Shown: positions 9,772-16,860 of the stretch, piece after piece | Layout of the letters: the number at the start of each line of letters is the position of its first letter | Numbering within the stretch: the stretch's first letter is position 1 | NCBI GenBank assembly: GCA_964355675.1 | Contig: CAYHEC010000006.1 | Location: 62,001 to 126,000 of the forward strand | Source: CAMBDS01 sp964355675 | GTDB taxonomy: Bacteria > Electryoneota > AABM5-125-24 > Hatepunaeales > Hatepunaeaceae | Direction of reading: 5' to 3' | Length of the DNA: 64,000 nucleotides | Program-made: the position numbers and the translations under genes | The notes under the pieces: generated by a model | The model's input: only the letters and a program-made list of their open reading frames with translations | Told to the model about the DNA's origin: nothing | Database searches by the model: none

Positions 9772-10629
9772 TTACCGGAGACCTTCTGCTCCGCCAACAA
9801 TTTCAAGCAATTCTTTAGTAATCGCAGATTGTCGAGCCTTATTGTACTGAAGTGTTAACTGGTCAACAATCTCGAAAGCGTTTTCGGTGGCGTTGTCCAT
9901 CGCGGTCATCCGTGCGCCTTGCTCGCTCGCATAGGATTCAAGGAGAACTTGCCAAATTTGAAAGTTGAGATACATTGGAAGCAGGTTATTAAGAACCGAT
10001 TGCGGATCGGGTTCGTAAATGTAATCGATAGGACTCCAGGCGGTCATCTCCTCAAATGGCTCAATGGGTAGAAGTGGCGCACAGATAAGTTGTTGCTGGG
10101 CCGCATTCTTAAATTCATTATAAACAAGATAAATGCGGTCGAACTTTCCCGAAATATAAAGGTCAGAAATACTATTCCCAATCGATGTAGCTTGGGAAAA
10201 TTGCAAACTTTGGAAAACACCGGGGAAGTGTTTGTAAATTTTAACTTCGCGCTTCTTGAAAAACTCATAGCCTTTTCGCCCAACTGTAAACAGTTCGACA
10301 TCCTTGTCTTTGAATTCTTCGAGAACTTTCTGGGTTCGACGACAGATATTGGCGTTGAAACTACCGCACAATCCACGGTCGGAGGTTACGTTCACCACAC
10401 CGACACGTTCTGGATTACGCATCGCGAGCAAAGGATGTAGCTCAGTACCAGTATGGTAGGCGAGCGAAGCCATCACCTCCCTGAGCTTGCGTGCATAGGG
10501 ACGCGATCGATCCATATTTTCCTGCGCCTTCTTCAGTTTTGCTGCGGCGACCATTTTCATAGCGCGAGTTATCTGAGAAGTGCTCTTGACGCCGCCAATG
10601 CGGCGCTTGATCTGCTTCAGTGAGGGCAT
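9772..10629 (-). CDS. atpG: F1 ATP synthase gamma subunit
   Basis: 285 residues, normal length. This is the central rotating shaft of F1. The N-terminal helix 'LKQIKRRIGGVKSTSQITRA' followed by 'MKMVAAAKLKKAQ', the 'SDRGLCGSFNANI' core and the C-terminal helix 'ARMTAMDNATENAFEIVDQL' with 'LQYNKARQSAITKELLEIVGG' are the family's conserved blocks. It is immediately downstream of atpA (49-base gap) as in most bacteria, but it is followed by a lipoprotein gene before atpD. Confidence 0.97.
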   Translation of the reverse strand: MPSLKQIKRRIGGVKSTSQITRAMKMVAAAKLKKAQENMDRSRPYARKLREVMASLAYHTGTELHPLLAMRNPERVGVVNVTSDRGLCGSFNANICRRTQKVLEEFKDKDVELFTVGRKGYEFFKKREVKIYKHFPGVFQSLQFSQATSIGNSISDLYISGKFDRIYLVYNEFKNAAQQQLICAPLLPIEPFEEMTAWSPIDYIYEPDPQSVLNNLLPMYLNFQIWQVLLESYASEQGARMTAMDNATENAFEIVDQLTLQYNKARQSAITKELLEIVGGAEGLR

Positions 10630-10678
10630 TTAACCTATTATTCCGTCAAACCTGTTATCTGCTGTTGCAAAGTGCAAA

Positions 10679-12292
10679 TTATGCTTTCTTATGACCGTGG
10701 TGACCATGAGATCCATCCACATGCGTATGATCGGATCCCACAGGTATATGAGTCATCGTGTGGAATTCCTCCCCACCTTTATGGAGGGCGTGGAATCCGT
10801 GAGTGAAATCTTCACAGGCTTTAGTTAGTCGTTTATCGATATCATCGTCGATCATCTTGCGGTCAGCAATATCTTTCAAGATATCATTATGGATATCGTG
10901 CAATTGCCGAAGGAATTCTTTTTCAGCAACCTTAACGTCGAGTATCGGAATTTCATCAAGAAAGCCTCGCGAAGCGAGAAAGAGCGAGGCTATTTGATCC
11001 TCGAAGGGGAATGGGGTGTACTGAATCTGTTTCAGCACTTCCGTCAATCTTTCGCCACGGGTCAGCTGTTGACGAGTCGATTTGTCAAGATCGGATCCGA
11101 ACTGGGCGAAGGCTTGCATTTCACGGAACTGGGAAAGCTCCAAACGCAGTCGCCCTGCAACTTGTCGCATTGCCTTGAATTGGGCATTACCGCCGACGCG
11201 TGAGACCGAAATTCCAACATTGATCGCCGGGCGGATACCTGCGTAAAACAGTTCCGGTTCAAGGTAAATCTGTCCGTCAGTGATCGAAATAACATTAGTT
11301 GGGATGTAAGCTGAAACATCTCCCATCTGGGTTTCGATAATGGGAAGCGCTGTCAGCGACCCGCCGCCAAGTTCATCGGACATCTTGGCCGCTCTTTCGA
11401 GCAATCGGGAATGGACATTGAACACATCACCAGGATAAGCCTCGCGACCGGGAGGACGTCGGAGCAGAAGTGACAACTGGCGATATGCCCAGGCGTGCTT
11501 GGTCAGGTCATCGTAGATACATAGAGCATGGCGACCGTTGTCCCGGTAGAATTCACCTATTGCCGCGCCGGTGTAAGGAGCGAGAAATTGAAGAGGAGCG
11601 GGTTCGTTAGCCATCGAGGCAACAATGATGGTATGTTCCATCGCGCCATGTTCCTCAAGAGTCTTTACGACCTTGGCGATTGTTGAACCCTTCTGGCCGA
11701 TGGCGACATAGATGCAGATGACGCCCTTGCCCTTCTGGTTGATGATCGTATCGACGCCAAGAGCGGTCTTACCGGTCTGACGGTCACCGAGAATCAACTC
11801 ACGCTGACCCCTACCGACCGGAATCATCGCATCGATAGCCTTTATACCGGTCATCAACGGTTCTTTTACCGGCTGGCGAGTAATAACTCCGGGGGCTTTT
11901 CGTTCGACCGGATTGAAAAGCTTGGCGTTGATCGGACCCTTGCCGTCGAGTGGGAAGCCGAGCGGATTGACGACTCTGCCCAGCAACTCGTCGCCGACCG
12001 GAACCTCGACCACGCGGCCCGTGCGCTTCACCAGATCGCCTTCGTGGATCAGTTTATCGTCACCGAAAAGCGCCACGCCGACGTTGTCTTCTTCAAGGTT
12101 AAGAGCCATGCCGAAGATATTGTTGGGGAACTCAATCAGTTCCGACGCCATACAGTTTTCGAGGCCGTAAATTCGGGCGATGCCGTCGCCCACCTGGATG
12201 ACTTCACCCACTTCAGCCATATCAGCCGAGGCGGTGTAGCCTTCGATCTGCTGTCTGATTATTCGCGAGATTTCTTCTGGTCTGATCTGCAT
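10679..12292 (-). CDS. atpA: F1 ATP synthase alpha subunit with His-rich tail
   Basis: 537 residues. This non-catalytic nucleotide-binding subunit has the P-loop GDRQTGKT at residues 169-176 and the signature region 'AINVGISVSRVGGNAQFKAM' carrying the arginine finger. The family normally ends near residue 505-515. Here a tail of about 27 residues contains eight histidines (ending 'HGHHGHKKA'), which could bind metal or be a harmless extension. Its upstream neighbour on the same strand is a DNA methyltransferase-nuclease, not atpH, which lies 1.3 kb away. Confidence 0.97.
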   Translation of the reverse strand: MQIRPEEISRIIRQQIEGYTASADMAEVGEVIQVGDGIARIYGLENCMASELIEFPNNIFGMALNLEEDNVGVALFGDDKLIHEGDLVKRTGRVVEVPVGDELLGRVVNPLGFPLDGKGPINAKLFNPVERKAPGVITRQPVKEPLMTGIKAIDAMIPVGRGQRELILGDRQTGKTALGVDTIINQKGKGVICIYVAIGQKGSTIAKVVKTLEEHGAMEHTIIVASMANEPAPLQFLAPYTGAAIGEFYRDNGRHALCIYDDLTKHAWAYRQLSLLLRRPPGREAYPGDVFNVHSRLLERAAKMSDELGGGSLTALPIIETQMGDVSAYIPTNVISITDGQIYLEPELFYAGIRPAINVGISVSRVGGNAQFKAMRQVAGRLRLELSQFREMQAFAQFGSDLDKSTRQQLTRGERLTEVLKQIQYTPFPFEDQIASLFLASRGFLDEIPILDVKVAEKEFLRQLHDIHNDILKDIADRKMIDDDIDKRLTKACEDFTHGFHALHKGGEEFHTMTHIPVGSDHTHVDGSHGHHGHKKA

Positions 12293-12343
12293 TAATGCCT
12301 TTTCGCAGTATTTATACCGTTGTAGGTCTTTAATAAATACGAA

Positions 12344-13570
12344 CTAAAGTAGTCCGTTTTGTTCACTTTGATGAAAGACCTGTTCGATCTTTAATTTCTT
12401 ATCGAGAATATCTTGAATTTGAATAAACTCTATAATGATGCCTTCGCTCTTCACTCTGGCGGCCTCCTCGTAAGCTCCTTTTGTGAAACTGAATGCGACT
12501 ATATAACCTTGATAATTCTTACGCGGATTTTTATAATATCTTTTAAGCGCCGTCTCGAAATTATCGACGACATTCCTTCCCACGCTCTCTTGCTGTTTCA
12601 CCTGAATCGGGTAATTATTGAAGATCGAAAATCCGTCGATACCCATATCACCCGTCTTCTTTGGACTGGGAGTGCCGTGCAACTCATTGATCACCCAGTA
12701 TTGGAACTCATAAGGTTTGAATTTCTTCAAGTCTTCGAGCGTTTTAGGCATACCAATTATATCAAGGTCTCGCTCAGCAACGCCAAGATTTGCAAAGCGA
12801 TTTTTTATTAGGGCAATCGCCGATGGCGATATATCTATCCCGATCCACTTCCTTTCGAGTCTCTGGGCAACCGCCAGTGACGTTCCACAACCGCAGAATG
12901 CATCAAGGACGATGTTGCCCTTTTGGGATGACGCCTCGATGATTCTCTCCAACAATTGTTCGGGTTTTTGAGTCGGATAATGCCATCGCTCTTTTGTAGC
13001 AGACCCGACAGCAGGTATCTCCCACCAATCTTTCGAGATGACCATCGAGTACTGGCCCTTTTCATCTTCCTGGAATTTGCTTTTCTTAAATCCATATTTA
13101 TGCATCATATAAGACTTCTCCTTTTGAGGGGAAAAGCTATAAATGCTTGATTTGGTATAGAAGAAAATCGTATCGTGTTTGCGTCCCCAGCGCTTGTTGG
13201 TCGCGCCGCCGGTTTTGTAACACCAGACAATTTCGTTTTGAAAATTATTCTGACCAAAAACCTCATCCAGCATTACCTTGAGGTAATGTCCGGCGTGCCA
13301 ATCGCAATGGAGGTAAAAAGAACCGGAGGATTTCAGAACACGATAAAGAGCCATCACCCGCTGTTTCATCCAATCAACATAAGCGTAAACACCGCCTTCC
13401 CAACGATCCTCAAAACTACGAATTTCTGCTTCATCACCCCAGATAATCTCATAGTTTCGGTTGCTGAAAAAGGGCGGATCGACATAGATAAGATCGACGC
13501 ACTCCGGAGGAAACGTTGCAAGTTCCTCAAGATTATCGCCACAAATCAGACGGTTTTTGACTAATTCCAT
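12344..13570 (-). CDS. DNA methyltransferase fused to a PD-(D/E)XK nuclease-like domain
   Basis: 408 residues. The N-terminal 260 residues form a beta-class N4-cytosine/N6-adenine methyltransferase: catalytic motif IV DPPF at 31-34 comes before the S-adenosylmethionine motif 'VLDAFCGCGT' at 221-230, and 'HYPTQKP' at 197-203 is the usual block before motif I. Residues about 285-385 do not belong to the methylase. They contain 'GDMGIDGF' (Asp312) followed by 'YPIQVKQQ' (Gln323-x-Lys325), the spacing of an Mrr-like PD-(D/E)XK nuclease core. Together they suggest a single-chain restriction-modification enzyme or a methylase with a targeting domain. It sits between atpH and atpA on the same strand, with GGGA before the ATG. 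The methylase call is sure; nuclease activity is inference. Confidence 0.88.
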   Translation of the reverse strand: MELVKNRLICGDNLEELATFPPECVDLIYVDPPFFSNRNYEIIWGDEAEIRSFEDRWEGGVYAYVDWMKQRVMALYRVLKSSGSFYLHCDWHAGHYLKVMLDEVFGQNNFQNEIVWCYKTGGATNKRWGRKHDTIFFYTKSSIYSFSPQKEKSYMMHKYGFKKSKFQEDEKGQYSMVISKDWWEIPAVGSATKERWHYPTQKPEQLLERIIEASSQKGNIVLDAFCGCGTSLAVAQRLERKWIGIDISPSAIALIKNRFANLGVAERDLDIIGMPKTLEDLKKFKPYEFQYWVINELHGTPSPKKTGDMGIDGFSIFNNYPIQVKQQESVGRNVVDNFETALKRYYKNPRKNYQGYIVAFSFTKGAYEEAARVKSEGIIIEFIQIQDILDKKLKIEQVFHQSEQNGLL

Positions 13571-13628
13571 TTTCCCTGAGAGTTAGCGATTTCTAATGAA
13601 GAACTGTTTTATTGAAACTCGGACTTGC

Positions 13629-14162
13629 CTATTCCCCTGCCAAAACGCCCTTCAACTTCTCCAGCCGTCCTCTGATCGAAGCGTCGATGACCTGATTGCC
13701 AACCTGCACGCGAACACCGCCCAAAAGAGCCGGATCTACAGTCTTCTTTAGGATAACACGAGTGCCAAACTTGCTCGATACCGCCTTCTCGATGCTGGCA
13801 AAGGAAGAGTCATCAAGCGTCTGCGCAGATTGAACGGTTCCATGCGTTTCACCTCGATGGCGGCTGACCAATTCATCGAAGTTGCTACTGGCATTAAGAA
13901 AGATCTCTGAGCGTTTCTTGTCGATCGCCGCCCGCATGAAGTTGAGCGTGAACTCGGAAGCATCCTTGAAGATGCGGTCGAGTACTTCACGCTTAACCGA
14001 CCTTGCAATCGTCGGCGAATCGATAAACGTCCGCAGTTCGTCAGATGAACGAAGCGTCTCACTCAACAGCTTTAAATCGCCAGCGACTTTGTCGAGAAGA
14101 TTCTTATCGCGTGCTACTTCAAAAAGCGGCACGATATAACGTCTTGCCAGCGATGCGCTCAA
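13629..14162 (-). CDS. atpH: F1 ATP synthase delta subunit
   Basis: 177 residues, normal length. It joins the F1 head to the peripheral stalk. The N-terminal six-helix domain starts 'ASLARRYIVPLFEVARDKN' and the C-terminal family signature 'DPALLGGVRVQVGNQVIDAS' followed by 'IRGRLEKL' is intact. The start is TTG at 14162, overlapping the atpF stop codon by four bases, so the two genes are translationally coupled. Confidence 0.95.
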   Translation of the reverse strand: MSASLARRYIVPLFEVARDKNLLDKVAGDLKLLSETLRSSDELRTFIDSPTIARSVKREVLDRIFKDASEFTLNFMRAAIDKKRSEIFLNASSNFDELVSRHRGETHGTVQSAQTLDDSSFASIEKAVSSKFGTRVILKKTVDPALLGGVRVQVGNQVIDASIRGRLEKLKGVLAGE

Positions 14163-14641
14163 TTAAGAGACTCCTTTAGACCATCTGTGGCGAGTCGTCT
14201 ATGATCTTCTGGCGTCAGCGACCGGCTGATGATCTTCTCGGCGGCAAAGATCGCAAGGCTCGAAATTTCAGTGCGAATGGCTTTTAAAGCGGCCTCGCTT
14301 TCAAGTTCGATCTGCTTGCGAGCGCGTTCGATTTGGCTTTGAGCGTCTGCCTTTGACTTTTCGATCAGCTCATCCCGCACTCGCTCAGCGTCAGCGCGGG
14401 CTTTCACTACAATCATCTGAGCTTCAGCTTGTGCCTCAGCGATTTTCTGTCGATAAACGGTTAAAGATTGTTCGGCTTCTTCGCGAGCCTTCTTCGCCGC
14501 TTCGATATTGTCTTTTATCCCCTTTTCGCGCTCATCGAGAGCCGCCAGGATAGGTGTCCAGGCGAACTTCTTCAGAATGATAAGCAGTACGACAAAAGAG
14601 ATGATGGTCCAGATCATTAGACCTGGATGAATGTCCATCAT
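14159..14641 (-). CDS. atpF: F0 ATP synthase b subunit
   Basis: 160 residues, normal length. This is the peripheral stalk: one N-terminal transmembrane helix ('LMIWTIISFVVLLIILKKFA'), then a long charged helix rich in Ala, Glu, Lys and Arg ('EAAKKAREEAEQSLTVYRQK' and onward) expected to form a right-handed coiled coil with a second b chain. The N-terminus reads Met-Met, so the start may be 14641 or 14638. It overlaps atpH by four bases. Confidence 0.95.
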   Translation of the reverse strand: MMDIHPGLMIWTIISFVVLLIILKKFAWTPILAALDEREKGIKDNIEAAKKAREEAEQSLTVYRQKIAEAQAEAQMIVVKARADAERVRDELIEKSKADAQSQIERARKQIELESEAALKAIRTEISSLAIFAAEKIISRSLTPEDHRRLATDGLKESLN

Positions 14642-14642
14642 T

Positions 14643-14736
14643 GGCTTTGGTCCTTGGGCTTTGGGCTTTGGACTTTAGACTTCAGGCAGTCAGGCTGGGA
14701 TAGCGTTCCCAAAAGCCCAAAGCCAAAAGCCTAAAG
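14643..14736. repeat. Inverted clusters of a GGCTTTG heptad between atpE and atpF
   Basis: The left half (14643-14680) repeats GGGCTTT/GGCTTTG and related heptads; the right half (14711-14736) carries the complement (CCCAAAG, CCAAAAG, CCTAAAG). The two sides can pair imperfectly into a long hairpin in the atpE-atpF transcript, which could set the much higher c-subunit expression relative to b. It may also be simple heptad slippage. Confidence 0.6.
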
Positions 14737-14741
14737 CCTTC

Positions 14742-14993
14742 TTAGGCTTTCAGATTGAGTAGTAAGCAGATAACGGCGCAGAGGAGCGCGATACCTTCGA
14801 TCAGCGCCGCGGCGATGATCATCGCTGTCTGAATCTTGGCGGTTGCTTCAGGCTGGCGAGCGATGCCTTCCATAGCGTTTGCGGCAAGGCGGCCAATTCC
14901 GAGTCCGGCGCCGATAGTGACGAGCCCGGCTCCGATGCCGGACGAAAGATACGCGTAAGCGGTGTTGCTTAATTCAGCGAGAATTGCGAACAT
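14742..14993 (-). CDS. atpE: F0 ATP synthase c subunit (proton type)
   Basis: 83 residues, two transmembrane helices joined by the polar loop 'ARQPEA' (45-50). This is the rotor-ring subunit. The ion-binding carboxylate is Glu66 in 'AAALIEGIAL'. Sodium-type c subunits have a Gln in helix 1 and Glu-Ser/Thr with a Tyr four residues later in helix 2; here the equivalents are Ile, Glu-Gly and no Tyr, so proton coupling is expected. AAGGAAC precedes the ATG. atpB, usually its direct neighbour, is 2.3 kb upstream. Confidence 0.96.
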   Translation of the reverse strand: MFAILAELSNTAYAYLSSGIGAGLVTIGAGLGIGRLAANAMEGIARQPEATAKIQTAMIIAAALIEGIALLCAVICLLLNLKA

Positions 14994-15076
14994 TGTTGTA
15001 TTGTTCCTTTTGATTAGGGACGGGATTATGAAATAAATATTGTTTTATTTGTTGTTAATAGTGCTCTTACGCACCG

Positions 15077-15253
15077 GATTCATCCTGAACGAAGTGAAGG
15101 ATATCTGTTTAAACCATCTTTCGCTGAGATTCGTCCTAAAAACCAGAGATTCATCCTGAACGAAGTGAAGGATATCTGTTTAGAACCAACTTTCGTCGAG
15201 ATTCATCCAAAATACCAGAGATTCATCCTGAACGAAGTGAAGGATATCTGTTT
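15077..15253. repeat. 71-72 bp tandem repeat carrying a hairpin core, downstream of GIY-YIG gene
   Basis: Copies of a 34-base segment start at 15077, 15148 and 15220. Each contains TCCTGAACGAAGTGAAGGA, an imperfect palindrome. The 37-38 bases between the cores resemble the 3' end of the adjacent GIY-YIG gene: read on the minus strand, the first spacer gives 'NLSERWF-stop' against 'DLSEGWF-stop' in the gene. So the repeat unit is gene tail plus palindrome, duplicated about two and a half times. The last copy overlaps the gene's stop codon. Confidence 0.9.
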
Positions 15254-15539
15254 AGAACCATCCTTCACTCAGATCTTTCCATTCCGGATTAAATTCCTTA
15301 ATCAATTCGTCTTTCTTTCTTCTTACCCAGCCTTTCATCTTTCGCTCTGCCTCGATGGCGTCCCTTACATCTGGAAATTCCTGATAAAATACTAATTTGT
15401 CAATATTATACTTAGCAGTGAATCCATGAATAAATTTATTCTTATGTTGATAAAGCCTTCGCATAAGGTCATTCGTCGAACCAATATAGAGCATACCGGA
15501 GCTATTTCTTAGAATATAAACATGATACACTTTTCTCAT
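15252..15539 (-). CDS. GIY-YIG domain endonuclease (YhbQ/UvrC-like small type)
   Basis: 95 residues, the usual length of single-domain GIY-YIG proteins. The diagnostic 'VYHVYILRNSSGMLYIGSTN' contains VYI and YIG. It is followed by the conserved Arg ('LMRRLYQHK'), a His/Lys-rich helix, 'DKLVFYQEF' and the catalytic Glu in 'DAIEAERKMKGW'. The domain cuts DNA using a metal ion. The gene is bracketed by inverted copies of a hairpin repeat (15220-15253 and 15570-15603), suggesting a mobile unit or repeat-maintenance enzyme instead of an ATP synthase partner. Start ATG at 15539. Confidence 0.93.
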   Translation of the reverse strand: MRKVYHVYILRNSSGMLYIGSTNDLMRRLYQHKNKFIHGFTAKYNIDKLVFYQEFPDVRDAIEAERKMKGWVRRKKDELIKEFNPEWKDLSEGWF

Positions 15540-15569
15540 CTTACAGTTCTTTCAAGTATCAGCGGTTGA

Positions 15570-15603
15570 AAACAGATATCCTTCACTTCGTTCAGGATGA
15601 ATC
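15570..15603. repeat. Inverted copy of the GIY-YIG-flanking hairpin repeat
   Basis: Thirty-four bases that are the reverse complement of the copies at 15077, 15148 and 15220 (core TCCTTCACTTCGTTCAGGA). It lies 30 bases upstream of the GIY-YIG start, so the gene is enclosed by inverted repeats, a layout like that of a minimal transposable element. Confidence 0.9.
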
Positions 15604-15650
15604 CACATCAGTGTGAGTCCACGTTCATGATGAATCCACGGTCAGGAAAG

Positions 15651-16046
15651 TCATCCCATCAAATTCGGTATCAATAAGCTGTAAATCAATTCAGAAAGAT
15701 ACTTGGTGTTGGGACCGGTAGCCTTGAATGTAATGCTGATCGGTTCGGCGAAATTTATATGAGCCGTCACTTTCAGCATCCCATCACCGACGTTATCGCG
15801 AGTAATATCGAGGTCAGAGACACGCTTGGTGATGTTGTAAACGCGAAAGCCTCGTCCAGCCATTGTCTTGAATTCAAAAAGCGTTGAGCTTCTAAAGAGC
15901 CAGATCGGGCTCGACGGTGGTTCGGAGAGGAACGCCGATTCGGGGGCGATCCCGGTCAGGGCTTTGCACTCTTCGTAAGCGAGCTTGACTTCCCCGATGC
16001 TGTCACTGCCGATGGCTTTAAGGTAACTGAGTATGGTGTCGGTCAT
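15651..16046 (-). CDS. Hypothetical protein coupled to a HicB-like gene
   Basis: 131 residues, not recognised. It overlaps the upstream HicB-like gene by ATGA, so the two are co-translated. It begins with a helical segment ('TDTILSYLKAIGSDSIGEVK') and continues into a beta-rich domain ('SSPIWLFRSSTLFEFKTMAG', 'MLKVTAHINFAEPISITFKA'). No toxin motif, membrane segment or signal peptide is visible. By position it could be the partner of the HicB-like protein, but it does not look like a HicA toxin (no small double-stranded RNA-binding fold with a catalytic His). Confidence 0.75.
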   Translation of the reverse strand: MTDTILSYLKAIGSDSIGEVKLAYEECKALTGIAPESAFLSEPPSSPIWLFRSSTLFEFKTMAGRGFRVYNITKRVSDLDITRDNVGDGMLKVTAHINFAEPISITFKATGPNTKYLSELIYSLLIPNLMG

Positions 16047-16279
16047 GCTTCGATACTAATGAACGTAATAAACGTCGATTTTGATTGTGGAATTCCTTCG
16101 CCTCGTGAAATCATATCGGTTATAATGAGTTTGGTCACGTCTTTCAAATTCGCCATTGTTTCTTCCATAGTCTCGCCTTGTGCGTGGCAACCCTGAAGCC
16201 CGGGAACGTAGGCAAAATAGCCGTCTTCGTCGTGTTTGATAATTGCTGTGAAGCGGTAGTCTTTGTAATTGATGTTCAT
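16043..16279 (-). CDS. HicB-family antitoxin-like protein
   Basis: 78 residues with the HicB fold signature: 'YRFTAIIKHDEDGYFAYVPG' then 'LQGCHAQGETMEETMANLKD' and a final helix. In HicAB systems HicB neutralises the HicA RNase; many stand-alone HicB-like proteins also exist. No HicA follows or precedes; the downstream partner is a 131-residue unknown. The C-terminal DNA-binding part of long HicB forms is absent. It is part of the cargo between atpB and atpE. Confidence 0.85.
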   Translation of the reverse strand: MNINYKDYRFTAIIKHDEDGYFAYVPGLQGCHAQGETMEETMANLKDVTKLIITDMISRGEGIPQSKSTFITFISIEA

Positions 16280-16410
16280 AAATTCTATTTATCCAAGGAG
16301 AGTAAATAATCTTTTCTCTATTCCTATTTAACCCTATGGTTCATGTTCTTGCTAAACTGATTATTTTGCATTTTCTCATGATTTGAAGTTCGTCTGTGTA
16401 AATTACTTCT

Positions 16411-16860
16411 TTAACCCAAAAGTTTTATAGATCTGCGATTGCAAATATCTACAAAGTCACGAGTATTAAAGGTGATAAAGGCGTTTATTTCAAGGTTGTC
16501 ATCTGACAAGGCTGCTCTTACGACTCTATCGACCATACTTAACGGTCGATAATGTTCGCTCCATTGGATGAAATCACGCAGACATTTATCTCGATAGGGA
16601 CTATCATCCACAAGCTCAAGCCTACGCGCATCCTGCAATATCATTAAATCTCGATATATTGACTCAACACATTCTCTCGACTCTGCAAAGCGAGTCCTCA
16701 AAGTCTCATATGCAATAGGCCAGAGTAAAATCAGCGTATTATGACTCGCGTCTTGCCCAAAGTGCTCCTGAAAATGGAAGATAGATCGTTTGCGTAGTTC
16801 ACTTTGACCTTTCCTTTGGTAGAGGTGTATGAAGAACCCTGTGTCAACACATATATTCAA
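16411..16860 (-). CDS. PIN-domain nuclease-like protein
   Basis: 149 residues starting at TTG 16860, which overlaps the upstream stop as TTGA. The four acidic positions of a PIN nuclease can be placed: Asp6 ('NICVDTGFF'), Glu52 ('IAYETLRTR'), Asp111 ('LSMVDRVVRAAL') and Asp135 ('ITFNTRDF'), with 'FITFNTRDF' matching the usual last strand. PIN proteins are mostly VapC-type toxins that cut tRNA or rRNA. Its coupled upstream gene is not a VapB-type DNA-binding antitoxin but a Cas2/VapD-like protein. A toxin role is inferred. Confidence 0.82.
   Translation of the reverse strand: MNICVDTGFFIHLYQRKGQSELRKRSIFHFQEHFGQDASHNTLILLWPIAYETLRTRFAESRECVESIYRDLMILQDARRLELVDDSPYRDKCLRDFIQWSEHYRPLSMVDRVVRAALSDDNLEINAFITFNTRDFVDICNRRSIKLLG

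Noticed and set aside
15077..15253. Regular direct repeats that could be taken for a CRISPR array
   Set aside because: Period is 71-72 bases, the 'spacers' are homologous to each other and to the adjacent gene's 3' end, only three copies exist, and no cas1 or effector genes are near.
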